A stretch of 55,841 nucleotides of DNA, from the NCBI RefSeq assembly GCF_001908185.1, contig NZ_LGHM01000121.1, positions 1 through 55,841 on the forward strand, read 5' to 3'. A program made the translations under genes and the position numbers. The notes beneath the pieces were generated by a model that saw nothing but the letters and a program-made list of their open reading frames with translations, did no database searches and was not told the DNA's origin. Within the stretch, counting starts at the first letter, position 1, and every line of letters starts with the position of its first letter. The stretch comes from Bradyrhizobium sp. AS23.2 (GTDB taxonomy: Bacteria > Pseudomonadota > Alphaproteobacteria > Rhizobiales > Xanthobacteraceae). This document shows positions 43,763 through 53,020 of the stretch, in pieces.

Positions 43763-44875
43763 ATGAGCAGCATTGCGCGACGCGACTTTCTTCTTGGCTC
43801 GGCGGCGCTGGCCGCCGCGGCCGCGACCAACACCTTCACTTGCGTTGAGATTGCGAGCGCGGCGCCGATCGAGGTTCCGACCGTCGACAAGCTCTCGATC
43901 AGGGTGCTGGTGGATTCAAGCTTCGACCTGTTCTTTCGACCGAAGCAGATCAACGGCGTCTCCATCGCGCCTGCGGCGCGCACGCCCGACTTCCGCAAGT
44001 CCCTGCACAACGAATGGGGCCTGTCGCTCTGGCTGGAGTCGCAGGGCGGCGGCAATCAGCGCACGTTGATGTTGGACTATGGCTATACGCCCGAGGTACT
44101 GCTCAACAACATGGCGCTGATCGGCGTCGATCCCGCCAAGCTCGACGCGCTGATCGTCAGCCACGGCCATTACGACCACTTCGGCGGGCTCAACGGATTC
44201 CTCGACAAGTTCCGCGACAAGCTGCCGGCCGACGTCAAGCTCTACGCCGGCGGCGAGGACAATTTCTGCCATCGCGTCAACCCGACGCCGACGCAGGGGC
44301 AGTTCGCCGATTTCGGCACGCTGGACCGCCGCCAACTCGCAGCACAGAAGGTGACGACCGTGCTCTGCGAGACACCGACGGTGATCGCGGGCCATGCCTT
44401 CACCACCGGCAAGATCACCCGTCGCAGCTCGGAACGCGTGCTGCCGAATACGCTGGTTGAATTCGGCATGAAGGACGGCCTCGGCTGCAACGTCGGGCAC
44501 TATCTGCCGGCGGAGATGGACGGCAAGATCGTGCCCGACGAGCACATCCACGAGCATGCGACCTGCTTCAATGTCCGGGATCTGGGTTTGGTCGTGATCT
44601 CGTCCTGCGGCCATGTCGGCATCGTCAATTCGGTGAAGCAGGCGCAGGAGGTTTCGGGCATCGAGAAGGTGCATGCCATCGTCGGCGGCTTCCATCTTGG
44701 ACCGGCACCCAAGGACTACCTCACGCAGGTCGTCGGCGAGATCAAGGCGCTCAATCCCGACGTCGTCGTGCCCATGCATTGCAGCGGGCTCAACTTCGTG
44801 CAGGAGGCGAGTGCGCAAATGCCGGACAAGGTTATGGTGACGACGACCGGCAGTCGCCTCACCTTCGGCGTATGA
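43763..44875 (+). CDS. Tat-exported metallo-beta-lactamase fold hydrolase
   Basis: The 370-residue protein has a twin-arginine leader (SSIARRDFLLGSAALAAAAATNTFT). It has the metal motif SHGHYDHFGGLNGF (H-x-H-x-D-H), later HIHEHATCFNV, SSCGHVGIVNSVKQAQ and PMHCSGLNF supplying further metal ligands. The architecture matches the MBL-fold family that includes 7,8-dihydropterin synthase-like proteins. ATG 43763 has GAGGAG 6 nt upstream. Its last codons overlap the SCO1 start (ATGA at 44872), so the two are coupled. Periplasmic; substrate unknown. Confidence 0.85.
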   Translation: MSSIARRDFLLGSAALAAAAATNTFTCVEIASAAPIEVPTVDKLSIRVLVDSSFDLFFRPKQINGVSIAPAARTPDFRKSLHNEWGLSLWLESQGGGNQRTLMLDYGYTPEVLLNNMALIGVDPAKLDALIVSHGHYDHFGGLNGFLDKFRDKLPADVKLYAGGEDNFCHRVNPTPTQGQFADFGTLDRRQLAAQKVTTVLCETPTVIAGHAFTTGKITRRSSERVLPNTLVEFGMKDGLGCNVGHYLPAEMDGKIVPDEHIHEHATCFNVRDLGLVVISSCGHVGIVNSVKQAQEVSGIEKVHAIVGGFHLGPAPKDYLTQVVGEIKALNPDVVVPMHCSGLNFVQEASAQMPDKVMVTTTGSRLTFGV

Positions 44876-45486
44876 CATTGCGCATAGCCTGCTGGCTGGG
44901 CCTGTGGCTGGCGCTCGTGCCGGCTTGCGTAGGCGATGCGGTCGCGCGTTCGGCTGCCGAGACCATGGACATCCTGATGTGGAATCGGGAGCCCATCGGC
45001 GGACCGCTCGCGCTTGTCGACCACACCGGAAAGACGCGCACCGACCGGGACTTCCGTGGACATCTGATGCTGGTCTATTTCGGCTTCACCTATTGTCCCG
45101 ACGTCTGCCCGACCGATTTGATGGCAATCGCGCAGGCGCTGGAATTGCTGGGGCCGGAGGGGGAGGAGGTGCAGCCGATCTTCATCACGCTCGATCCCGC
45201 ACGCGACACGGCGGAGCATCTCGCCGAGTACGTGCCGCTGTTTCATCCGCGCCTGATCGGACTGACGGGCAGCGACGACGCGATCCGCAAAGCAGCAGAT
45301 GCCTACAAGGTCTATTACGCGAAAGTTGCTCTGGGCAAGGAGGCCGACAACTACACGGTCGACCACACCGCCTACATTTACCTGATGGACCGTGACGGCA
45401 AATATCTCGGGTTCTTCCCGCCGGGCACGTCAGCCGAGCGCATGGTCGAGATCATCCGGCCACGGCTGACCAAGCCCGCGCGTTGA
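44872..45486 (+). CDS. SCO1/SenC copper-binding protein
   Basis: The 204-residue protein has an N-terminal signal or anchor (IACWLGLWLALVPACVGDAVA) and a thioredoxin-like domain with the copper site C75/C79 (FTYCPDVCP) and H165 (VDHTAYIYL). SCO proteins insert copper into cytochrome oxidase CuA or manage thiols in the periplasm. No oxidase genes are nearby; it is translated directly after the MBL-fold protein, an uncommon partner. Confidence 0.92.
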   Translation: MTLRIACWLGLWLALVPACVGDAVARSAAETMDILMWNREPIGGPLALVDHTGKTRTDRDFRGHLMLVYFGFTYCPDVCPTDLMAIAQALELLGPEGEEVQPIFITLDPARDTAEHLAEYVPLFHPRLIGLTGSDDAIRKAADAYKVYYAKVALGKEADNYTVDHTAYIYLMDRDGKYLGFFPPGTSAERMVEIIRPRLTKPAR

Positions 45487-45492
45487 GAAGTG

Positions 45493-45723
45493 TCACCGTC
45501 CGTGCGTACGCAAAAACCTCTCACCGTCCGCCGTCACCGCGATAATCAGCCCGAGGCCGGGTAGCGTCTCGCGGGCGACATAGCCGCGGTCGGCGGCGTC
45601 CTCCCAGATGGTGAGGCGCGGGCAGGAGGTCTTCCAGGTCGAGATCACCTCGGCATAGGCGCGCGGCTCGCGCGCGACCCATTCGACGAAGTCCAGCACC
45701 AGCGGATCGGCGGTCTCGCTCAT
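45493..45723 (-). CDS. small protein coupled to the TauE/SafE permease
   Basis: The 76-residue protein (MSETADPLVLDFVEWVAREPRAYAEVISTWKTSCPRLTIWEDAADRGYV, ending in a strand-turn-strand segment and FLRTHGR) looks like a small winged-helix-type fold, but I cannot name it. ATG 45723 overlaps the stop of the permease (45720-45722), so the two are co-translated. Confidence 0.6.
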   Translation of the reverse strand: MSETADPLVLDFVEWVAREPRAYAEVISTWKTSCPRLTIWEDAADRGYVARETLPGLGLIIAVTADGERFLRTHGR

Positions 45724-46499
45724 TGCAAACCTCCCTTGTCGATGGCCGCCGCGACCTGCGTGCCGAGCAGGAGCCAGCCTCCATAGCCGATGTAGTAGCA
45801 GGCAATGGTGGTAATCAGTTTGTTCGACCAGGCCAGGAATTGCTGGTCGGTCATGGCTTCGAGGATGCGCCGCGCCAGCGTGGTGCCGAGCATCGACGCT
45901 GCGATCGCGACGCCGGCGAGCACGGGATCGAGCGTCGCCGCCTGGTCGATCACGCCGCCGAAATAGACCAGCTTGGTGAAGTGGCTGACGAGCTGGCACA
46001 TCGCCTTCGTCGCCACCTTCTCGCGCCGGCCGAAATCGCCGCCGAGGAAGAAGGTGTCGAGCAGCGGCCCCGACACGCCGGTCATCAGCATCAGCCCCAT
46101 GCAGATCGAACCGTAGACGCTGCCCTGCCAGACGCTGTCGGGGTTCGGCTTGATGTTGGAAGGCAGCAGCCGCGCCATGAACGGCGTGATGCCGAGCAGC
46201 AAAAGCGCAACCGGCTTGTCCGGCACGTAGCGGGTGATCGACCATGCCGCGAGCGCGACGGCACAGCCGATCAGGTAGACCGCGACCGGCCGCCAGCGGA
46301 TATGCGCCCGCCACAGCAGCGCGCGCCAGCCGTTCGAGGCCATCTGCGTGATCGCATGCAGCACCATTGCGGTCGGTAGCGGCATCAGCGCCAGCAGCAC
46401 GCCGATCAGGACCAGCCCGCCCGCCATGCCGAACAGCCCCGACAGGAACGCGGTGGCGACCATCAGCAATCCAAGGGCAACGATCATGATGGGCGTCAC
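45720..46499 (-). CDS. TauE/SafE-type sulfite/organosulfonate exporter family permease
   Basis: The 259-residue protein has 7-8 membrane helices and family motifs near the N-terminus (ATAFLSGLFGMAGGLVLIGVLLAL) and middle (GVSGPLLDTFFLGGDFGRREKVATKAMCQLVSHFTKLVYFG). The chosen start is GTG 46499, with AGGAGA 8 nt upstream. The family exports sulfite or organosulfonates; the substrate here is not known. Confidence 0.82.
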   Translation of the reverse strand: MTPIMIVALGLLMVATAFLSGLFGMAGGLVLIGVLLALMPLPTAMVLHAITQMASNGWRALLWRAHIRWRPVAVYLIGCAVALAAWSITRYVPDKPVALLLLGITPFMARLLPSNIKPNPDSVWQGSVYGSICMGLMLMTGVSGPLLDTFFLGGDFGRREKVATKAMCQLVSHFTKLVYFGGVIDQAATLDPVLAGVAIAASMLGTTLARRILEAMTDQQFLAWSNKLITTIACYYIGYGGWLLLGTQVAAAIDKGGLQ

Positions 46500-46546
46500 G
46501 AAGGGATTCTCCTGTGGTGGGCACGTAAGGGACGCAAGCTGCTTCA

Positions 46547-46713
46547 CTCCCTCGCCCCGCTTGCGGGGAGAGGGTGGGGTGAGGGGGAGTCTCCACAAGG
46601 GAGGTGGCAGTTGGACTCGCGGAGAGTCCCCCTCACCCGCCACGCTTCGGACGATGCTTCGCATCGCTCGGCGCGTGTCGGCCTCTCCCCGCGTGCGGGG
46701 AGAGGCGAAGAGC
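46547..46713. repeat. dispersed repeat (family E: CTCTCCCCGC type)
   Basis: Complementary copies of gccccgcttgcggggagagg ... cctctccccgcgtgcggggagaggc and gggtgagggggagtctc / gagagtccccctcaccc frame short unique DNA. Related material lies at 52405-52545 and 55644-55790. Non-coding; the divergent promoters of the permease and the LysR gene must lie around it. Confidence 0.8.
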
Positions 46714-46829
46714 GGCGGCGCCGCTGAACAATTCAACCTGGAATTACACGCATTCTTGTGCCTCGCTTGCCCGTCGCCCGCAAACTGAGTTATCTTGGCC
46801 TGGCATCAGCTTTCCTGAGGGTCGGTCAT

Positions 46830-47747
46830 TTGCGGCGGCTGCTGTTTCTCAACGGCATCAAGGCATTCGAGGCGGCGGCGCGGACCGGCAGCTTTGCCGC
46901 GGCCGGCATCGAGCTGAGCGTGTCGGCGGCCGCGGTAAGCCGCATGGTGCATCTGCTCGAAGAGCGGCTCAGCGTCGCGCTGTTCGAACGCAAGGCCAAC
47001 AAGCTGGTGCTGACGCAGGCCGGCCGCGCCTATCAGGGCGGGCTGACGCCGATCTTCGATGCGCTGGCCAGCCTCACCGCGCAGGTGACGGCGCCGTCGA
47101 GTGTCCGCGTGCTCACCATCGGCGTCGGCCACACTTTTGCGATGCGCTGGCTGATCCCGCGCCTGTCGGAATTTCGCAGCGAGGAGCCCGACATCGAGGT
47201 GCGCTTCACCACCGGCGGCGCGGCGGTGCCGTTCGGCGAGGACTGGAGCTGCGGCATCAAGCTCGGCACCGGCGACTGGCCGGGGCTCGTCGCCGAACCC
47301 TTGTTCGCCGGCGATCTCACGCCGGTCTGCGTGCCCCGCCTCGCCGCCAGCCTGAAGCGCCCAGCCGATCTCAAGGGACCGAGCCTGATCCGCGTCGCGC
47401 ATTCGCCCGAGGACTGGCCGATCTGGCTCAAGGCCGCGAGCGTCACCCGCATCAACGCCCGCGGGCCGGAGTTCCAGTTCTACGGTCAGGCGCTCCAGGC
47501 CGCCGCCGACGGGCTCGGCATTGCCATGGGCATCCGGCCCTATATCGACGACGACCTCGCAGCCGGCCGGCTGGTCGCCCCGTTCGACCTTTCGGTACCC
47601 AAGGGCATGCGCTGGTACCTGCTCTATCGCAGCTTCCAGACCGAGCAGCGCGATTTTGCCGCGTTCCGTCGCTGGATCATGCGCGCGGCCTCGGAGCCTG
47701 CAGCCCGCCCGGTGAGGCGGACCGGCCGGACTGCAGCGCGGAACTGA
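46830..47747 (+). CDS. LysR family transcriptional regulator, GcvA-like
   Basis: The 305-residue protein has an N-terminal winged helix-turn-helix (LNGIKAFEAAARTGSFAAAGIELSVSAAAVSRMVHLLEERL) and a substrate-binding domain (RVLTIGVGHTFAMRWLIPRLSEF, GIAMGIRPYIDDDLAAGRLV). The start is taken as TTG 46830 (with GAGGG upstream) because it gives the GcvA-like beginning; the frame is open to GTG 46758. It is divergent from the TauE/SafE gene, which it may control. Confidence 0.85.
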   Translation: MRRLLFLNGIKAFEAAARTGSFAAAGIELSVSAAAVSRMVHLLEERLSVALFERKANKLVLTQAGRAYQGGLTPIFDALASLTAQVTAPSSVRVLTIGVGHTFAMRWLIPRLSEFRSEEPDIEVRFTTGGAAVPFGEDWSCGIKLGTGDWPGLVAEPLFAGDLTPVCVPRLAASLKRPADLKGPSLIRVAHSPEDWPIWLKAASVTRINARGPEFQFYGQALQAAADGLGIAMGIRPYIDDDLAAGRLVAPFDLSVPKGMRWYLLYRSFQTEQRDFAAFRRWIMRAASEPAARPVRRTGRTAARN

Positions 47748-47871
47748 AACCGCGCGGGCAAAAAAAGCCCGGCCGCTTGTGAACGGCTTCACATCCGGAA
47801 ATCTGCAAGCGTGGTGTCCTGCCCCTCCAACAAGACACCCCTCCAACAAGTCACCTTGGGAACTACCTACA

Positions 47872-48096
47872 ATGACGACCCTCTACGACGGCTTTGACAT
47901 CGAATCCTTCGAAGCTGGCAAGGGACTGTGGCACGCGCGTATCCGGCGCGCTGATTTCAGCCCGGTTGCCATCGACGGCGTGCTGTTTCCGGCCATGGAA
48001 GTCGGCTTCGCCTGGCCCGACAGCGATGCCGCGATCGCCGATGCCAAGCATCACATAGATCGCTTCCGCCGCCGGTCCGACAGCGACGACGAATAA
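47872..48096 (+). CDS. small conserved protein of unknown function
   Basis: The 74-residue protein (MTTLYDGFDIESFEAGKGLWHARIRRAD, then a beta strand and an acidic C-terminus) shows no recognisable domain. Preceded at 47820-47850 by two near-direct copies of cccctccaacaag. Confidence 0.6.
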   Translation: MTTLYDGFDIESFEAGKGLWHARIRRADFSPVAIDGVLFPAMEVGFAWPDSDAAIADAKHHIDRFRRRSDSDDE

Positions 48097-48152
48097 GCGG
48101 CCAATCCGCAAGCAAGCCAGGGACAGCGCGGCGCTAGAGGGGGGAACCGGCC

Positions 48153-48383
48153 TTGTCAGTTATCGAAACTGAAGACGCGCCACGGCCTCGAATCTATGCC
48201 CGCAATGTGATGTCGAAATGCCCGGAATGCGACGGCGATCTCACGGTGCTCCGCGTGATCGGCGGCCGCGCCGGGTGCGAGTACTGGACCATGCGCTGCA
48301 CCGGTTGCGGAGGCATCCATCTCGACGTCCTCGAGGCGCATCCGGCGCCCGAGGACGACGAGGGCCCGCTGCCCGTGGCGTGA
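48153..48383 (+). CDS. small zinc-ribbon protein
   Basis: The 76-residue protein has two CxxC pairs (CPECDG and CTGCGG, 20 residues apart) around a short beta segment (LTVLRVIGGRAGCEYWTMR), a zinc ribbon. The start TTG 48153 is chosen because AGGGGGGAA lies 9 nt upstream. It lies 93 bp before uvrB on the same strand. Function unknown. Confidence 0.7.
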   Translation: MSVIETEDAPRPRIYARNVMSKCPECDGDLTVLRVIGGRAGCEYWTMRCTGCGGIHLDVLEAHPAPEDDEGPLPVA

Positions 48384-48476
48384 GCGGGAGGCCTGCTGCC
48401 AACCTGCTGTCAGCAGGCCGCGTACGAACGGGTCTTCGCCCTTTTCTGGGGAGCGGACTCGTCCCATATTCGCCCC

Positions 48477-51473
48477 ATGGCGAAGAAATCTGCATCCTCC
48501 GAAAAATCCGGCAAATCCCCGAAATCGAAGGCACCGAACTCGAAGGCGCCAAATTCTCGCGCATCACGCCCTGACGTGCAGCCGATCGGGCCGGCGCTGG
48601 CCGAACTGCTCAATCCCGCGATCAATCGCGGCGATGCCGGGCTTGGATCGGGCACCGGGTTGCAGCCGCCGCCGGACAATTCGCGCGACCGCCGCGCCGG
48701 CGGCGAGGCTGCGGCGCATCGCGCGCGCGCCTCGACGCCGAAGGAGTTTCCGCAGGACGCGGCGCGGCCGATGCCGCTGCGCCCCAATCCGCAGCCGCCG
48801 GGCGCCCGTGCATCGACCGAGAGCGGCGGTTTCGACGAAGCGCCGCAGGCCAATTACGGCACGGCGGCCACGATACCGACGCTCGATCCGGAACTGGCCC
48901 GTCAGCTCGGTTTGCCCACTGAGGAGGACGACGCCGAGGCGCTGGCGCGCCCTCCGCGCAGCAAGATGGAGGCGCTCGGCGTCAAGGCGACCGCGGACGC
49001 ACTGGAATCGCTGATCCGCGAGGGCCGTCCGGAGTTCCGCAAGGACGACGGCTCCATGAAAGTGTGGACGCCGCACCGGCCGCCGCGCCCGGAAAAGTCC
49101 GAAGGCGGCGTGCGCTTCGAGATCAAGTCGGAATACCAGCCGCGCGGCGACCAGCCGACCGCGATCGCCGAGCTCGTCGAAGGCATCGAGCGCAACGACC
49201 GTTCGCAGGTGCTGTTAGGGGTCACCGGCTCCGGCAAGACCTACACCATGGCCAAGGTGATCGAGGCGACGCAGCGCCCGGCCCTGATCCTGGCGCCGAA
49301 CAAGACGCTCGCCGCCCAGCTCTACGGCGAGTTCAAGAATTTCTTCCCGGACAACGCGGTCGAATACTTCGTCTCCTATTACGACTACTACCAGCCGGAA
49401 GCCTACGTTCCGCGCACCGACACCTATATCGAGAAAGACTCGTCCATAAACGAGCAGATCGACCGCATGCGCCACTCGGCGACGCGCGCGCTGCTCGAGC
49501 GCGACGACGTCATCATCGTCGCCTCGGTGTCGTGCATCTACGGTATCGGCTCGGTCGAGACCTACACTGCGATGACGTTCGCACTGAAGAAGGGCGAGCG
49601 CATCGACCAGCGCCAGCTCATCGCCGACCTCGTAGCTCTCCAGTACAAGCGCACGCAGGCCGATTTTACCCGCGGCACCTTCCGTGTCCGCGGTGACGTC
49701 ATCGACATCTTCCCGGCGCACTATGAAGACCGCGCCTGGCGCGTGAACCTGTTCGGCGACACCATCGAGACGATCGAGGAGTTCGATCCGCTCACCGGCC
49801 ACAAGCAGGACGAGCTCGAATTCATCAAGATGTACGCCAACTCGCACTATGTGACGCCGCGCCCGACGCTGGTGCAGGCGATCAAGTCGATCAAGTTCGA
49901 GCTCAAGCAGCGGCTCGACCAGCTTCACGACCAGGGGCGCCTCTTGGAAGCGCAGCGGCTGGAGCAGCGCACCACGTTCGACCTCGAGATGATGGAGGCA
50001 ACGGGAAGCTGCGCCGGCATCGAGAACTATTCGCGCTACCTGACGGGCCGCCGCCCCGGCGAGCCGCCGCCGACGCTGTTTGAATACGTGCCCGACAACG
50101 CGCTGATCTTCGCCGACGAGAGCCACGTCACCATCCCGCAGATCGGCGCCATGTTCCGCGGCGACTTCCGCCGCAAGGCGACGCTGGCCGAATACGGCTT
50201 CCGCCTGCCCTCCTGCATGGACAACCGCCCGCTCCGCTTCGAGGAATGGGACATGATGCGGCCGCAGACCGTCGCGGTGTCGGCGACACCGAGCGGCTGG
50301 GAGCTCAACGAGAGCGGCGGCGTGTTCGTCGAGCAGGTGATCCGTCCCACCGGACTGATCGATCCTCCCGTCGATATCCGCCCCGCCCGCACCCAGGTCG
50401 ACGATCTCGTCGGCGAGGTGCGTGCCACCGCGCAGGCCGGCTATCGCTCGCTGATCACGGTTCTGACCAAGCGCATGGCGGAGGACCTCACCGAATATCT
50501 GCACGAGCAGGGCATCCGCGTCCGCTACATGCACTCGGACATCGACACCATCGAGCGCATCGAGATCATCCGCGACCTCCGTCTCGGCGCCTTCGACGCG
50601 CTGGTCGGCATCAACCTGCTGCGCGAAGGCCTTGACATTCCCGAATGCGCGCTGGTGGCGATCCTCGATGCCGACAAGGAAGGTTTCCTGCGCAGCGAGA
50701 CCTCGCTGATCCAGACCATCGGCCGCGCCGCGCGCAACGTCGACGGCAAGGTGATCCTCTATGCCGACAGCATGACCGGCTCCATGGAGCGCGCGATCGC
50801 CGAGACCAACCGCCGCCGCGAGAAGCAGGTCGAGTACAACAACGCCAACGGCATCACGCCGGAGAGCGTGAAGAAGCAGATCGGCGATATCCTCAACTCC
50901 GTCTACGAGCGCGACCACGTGCTGGTCGAGGTCGGCGGCCACGACATGACCGACGACGTCATCTCGATCGGCCACAATTTCGAGGCCGTGCTCGCCGATC
51001 TGGAAACGCGCATGCGCGAAGCCGCCGCCGATTTGAACTTCGAGGAAGCCGCGCGCCTGCGCGACGAGGTCAAACGCCTGCGCGCGACCGAGCTCGCGGT
51101 CGTCGACGACCCCACCGCGAAACAGCGCACCGTCCAGGGCAAGGCCGGCGCCTATGCCGGCACCAAGAAGTACGGCGACGCCGCCAACCTCCCCGTCAGC
51201 GCCATGAAGAAAAAGACCGTGAGCTCCGCCCTGAAAGCGAGCGGCGGCGGCAGTGGTGACGGCTCGAAGGTCCACAAGCCGCATCTCGACGAGATGCATG
51301 GCCCGGAGTCGCTGCCCTACCGCGAGAGCCGCGCGCTGCCGTCAAAGCCGTTCGGCAGCACGAGCCGGATCATCCAGCCGACGGACTCGCGGCAGTCCGG
51401 GCCGGAGTTCGGCCCCGCGCCGAAGTCGACGGGAGGTGCGCCGGGGCGACGGGGCGGGTGGAAGAAGAGGTAG
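48477..51473 (+). CDS. uvrB: excinuclease ABC subunit B with N- and C-terminal extensions
   Basis: The 998-residue protein is far longer than the usual ~670. Residues 1-210 are a low-complexity Pro/Ala/Lys/Ser-rich extension. The UvrB core follows: FEIKSEYQPRGDQPTAI, Walker A GVTGSGKT at 248-255, the beta-hairpin YYDYYQPEAYVPR, helicase motifs EGLDIPECALVAILDADKEGF and QTIGRAARN, and the UVR domain at about 842-868 that binds UvrC. Another ~130-residue basic tail ends the protein. It verifies damage in nucleotide excision repair. ATG 48477 gives the whole extension; extensions are known in rhizobial UvrB. Confidence 0.95.
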   Translation: MAKKSASSEKSGKSPKSKAPNSKAPNSRASRPDVQPIGPALAELLNPAINRGDAGLGSGTGLQPPPDNSRDRRAGGEAAAHRARASTPKEFPQDAARPMPLRPNPQPPGARASTESGGFDEAPQANYGTAATIPTLDPELARQLGLPTEEDDAEALARPPRSKMEALGVKATADALESLIREGRPEFRKDDGSMKVWTPHRPPRPEKSEGGVRFEIKSEYQPRGDQPTAIAELVEGIERNDRSQVLLGVTGSGKTYTMAKVIEATQRPALILAPNKTLAAQLYGEFKNFFPDNAVEYFVSYYDYYQPEAYVPRTDTYIEKDSSINEQIDRMRHSATRALLERDDVIIVASVSCIYGIGSVETYTAMTFALKKGERIDQRQLIADLVALQYKRTQADFTRGTFRVRGDVIDIFPAHYEDRAWRVNLFGDTIETIEEFDPLTGHKQDELEFIKMYANSHYVTPRPTLVQAIKSIKFELKQRLDQLHDQGRLLEAQRLEQRTTFDLEMMEATGSCAGIENYSRYLTGRRPGEPPPTLFEYVPDNALIFADESHVTIPQIGAMFRGDFRRKATLAEYGFRLPSCMDNRPLRFEEWDMMRPQTVAVSATPSGWELNESGGVFVEQVIRPTGLIDPPVDIRPARTQVDDLVGEVRATAQAGYRSLITVLTKRMAEDLTEYLHEQGIRVRYMHSDIDTIERIEIIRDLRLGAFDALVGINLLREGLDIPECALVAILDADKEGFLRSETSLIQTIGRAARNVDGKVILYADSMTGSMERAIAETNRRREKQVEYNNANGITPESVKKQIGDILNSVYERDHVLVEVGGHDMTDDVISIGHNFEAVLADLETRMREAAADLNFEEAARLRDEVKRLRATELAVVDDPTAKQRTVQGKAGAYAGTKKYGDAANLPVSAMKKKTVSSALKASGGGSGDGSKVHKPHLDEMHGPESLPYRESRALPSKPFGSTSRIIQPTDSRQSGPEFGPAPKSTGGAPGRRGGWKKR

Positions 51474-51490
51474 AAGGACCTTCGTGGCGC

Positions 51491-51805
51491 TCAGCCCTTG
51501 GCCGAGAGTGGCTCAAAGCCGGGAGGCGCAGCAAGCGCCGGGTCGAGCGTACGAAGCACTCTGTGAATTTTCACATTGCCGCCGATCCCTGCATTGCGCA
51601 CGTACTGCTCGATAACCTGCTCGCTCTCGACGACCACGAGGCCGAACAGCTTTCGGTCGTCTGTCGCAAATGTGCACAACCAATGCATCTTGCCTTGCGT
51701 AGCGACGATGGCGTCGAGGGCAATCCGCGCGTGGCGGGCCGCCTGTGCATCGTCAGTTACATCGAAGCCTGCCGGAAGATCGCGCTCGATAAGGATCTTG
51801 ATCAC
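51491..51805 (-). CDS. DUF4242-like (SCO4226-type) small protein
   Basis: The 104-residue protein begins MIKILIERDLPAGF and has the ferredoxin-like pattern of DUF4242: QGKMHWLCTFATDDRKLFGLVVVESEQVIEQYVRNAGIGGNVKIHRVLRTLDP. One characterised relative binds nickel; residues for that cannot be judged here. It runs convergently with uvrB, 18 bp apart. Confidence 0.65.
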   Translation of the reverse strand: MIKILIERDLPAGFDVTDDAQAARHARIALDAIVATQGKMHWLCTFATDDRKLFGLVVVESEQVIEQYVRNAGIGGNVKIHRVLRTLDPALAAPPGFEPLSAKG

Positions 51806-51922
51806 GGTACTCTCCCATCATTGGCGGACGACATCGACCTACCCTGACATAGGATCACGCTCTCGACATGCGCAGATACCTCTACCGTGAGATGAGCAGG
51901 CAAGGGACGGAGCGTCGCCCCC

Positions 51923-52309
51923 TCACCCCACGCTCGCCGTCACCACCGCCATCACCGACAGCAGCAGCACGATGGTCACGAGTTGGAGCGAGGCGACCGG
52001 CTGGGTGCGCCATGCGGTGATCTTGTCGGCGAGCGACAGGCTGGCGTCGAAGAGCTTTGGTTCGTAGACGGTCTTGAAGAAGGCCGGGAAGCGCGGCCCG
52101 AAGGTGACCGCGAGCAGCGCGTGGGCGAGCGAGGCGAAGGCGACGAAGATGGCAACGCCGGGATCGCCGACGAGGTCGTGGTTGCCGCATAGCTTGAGCA
52201 GGAACGCGGCGGCGGCGAAGGTCGGGAAGCTCTGGAGCGTCGCGGTCAGCACGAGGCCTTCGAGCGCGTTGTGCAGGCGGGACTTTCTCGCGGCGACGGT
52301 GGCGACCAT
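51923..52309 (-). CDS. small integral membrane protein
   Basis: The 128-residue protein has about three membrane helices (LEGLVLTATLQSFPTFAAAAFLL, VAIFVAFASLAHALLAVTF, LVTIVLLLSVMAVVTASV). The start ATG 52309 has AGGAAG at 6 nt. The family is not recognised. Followed upstream by a family E repeat. Confidence 0.55.
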   Translation of the reverse strand: MVATVAARKSRLHNALEGLVLTATLQSFPTFAAAAFLLKLCGNHDLVGDPGVAIFVAFASLAHALLAVTFGPRFPAFFKTVYEPKLFDASLSLADKITAWRTQPVASLQLVTIVLLLSVMAVVTASVG

Positions 52310-52404
52310 GGCACGTCTTCCTGATGACATGCGCATGAAGCTAGCCGCGACGGGAAGAGGGCGATGTGAGTTGGGTCACGCCCTGGCACCGGCTCACCTT
52401 CACC

Positions 52405-52545
52405 TCGCCCCGCTTGCGGGGAGAGGTCGAATTCAAGCGTAGCTTGAATTCGGGTGAGGGGGACTCTCCGCGAGTCTAAACTCTCACCGCCCCCGGGGAG
52501 ACTCCCCCTCACCCCACCCTCTCCCCGCAAGCGGGGCGAGGGAGT
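52405..52545. repeat. dispersed repeat (family E)
   Basis: Paired cgccccgcttgcggggagaggtcgaattcaagc / gcttgaattcgggtgaggggga and agactccccctcaccccaccctctccccgcaagcggggcgagg. Non-coding. Confidence 0.8.
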
Positions 52546-52580
52546 AGACCGACGATGCCGTGCCCTGGAATGACGAGGAG

Positions 52581-52814
52581 CTACAGCTTGCCCTGTCCGG
52601 TCGTCTGGCTCTGTTGCTGCTGCTTTTCCTGCGCCTTGGCGTGGTGACGGCCGTAGAGGCAGCCGGCTGCGGCACCGAGCACACCGTGATGGCCGGCATA
52701 ATGACCGGCGACGCCACCGACGACGGCGCCCTTGATGCAGCCCTTGGCGTTGGCCGCGGACGTCGCGCCCAGCATCAGAAGAGCCGCGGCGACAGTGATG
52801 AGCGGGGATTTCAT
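52581..52814 (-). CDS. small exported glycine-rich protein
   Basis: The 77-residue protein has a signal peptide (MKSPLITVAAALLMLGATSAANA) and a glycine/histidine-rich core (GAVVGGVAGHYAGHHGVLGAAAGCLYGRHHA) like the glycine-zipper type, then a Gln-rich tail. The histidines could bind metal. Probably periplasmic or membrane-associated; unknown function. Confidence 0.6.
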   Translation of the reverse strand: MKSPLITVAAALLMLGATSAANAKGCIKGAVVGGVAGHYAGHHGVLGAAAGCLYGRHHAKAQEKQQQQSQTTGQGKL

Positions 52815-52900
52815 GGATCGATATCTCCGGATGCGGTGCCGGAATCCCAACGGGCGTGGGCGGGTCGGGGTTCCAGTGCGCTGTTGCGCCGACGAGGTCG

Positions 52901-53020
52901 GTGGGAGCCGCGATCGGCGGGATCGGCGGCGCGCTGCTGTTCGGCCTGCTCGCGCTGCGCGACGACGCCATCGCGATCGAACGGGAACCCGCGCGGGGAG
53001 CGCTCGGCTGGGACCGGTAA
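52901..53020 (+). other. possible short membrane protein or gene remnant
   Basis: A frame from GTG 52901 to TAA 53018 reads VGAAIGGIGGALLFGLLALRDD then IEREPARGALGWDR: one hydrophobic helix and a polar tail. It lies in a 387-bp gap with AT-rich DNA after it (53020-53110). It has only a weak ribosome site (gaggtcg), and the frame is open upstream. It may be the end of a decayed gene. Confidence 0.3.

Noticed and set aside
49215..51299. 694-codon open frame on the minus strand inside uvrB
   Set aside because: Antisense shadow of uvrB; the translation has the His/Asp/Gly bias typical of such mirrors.
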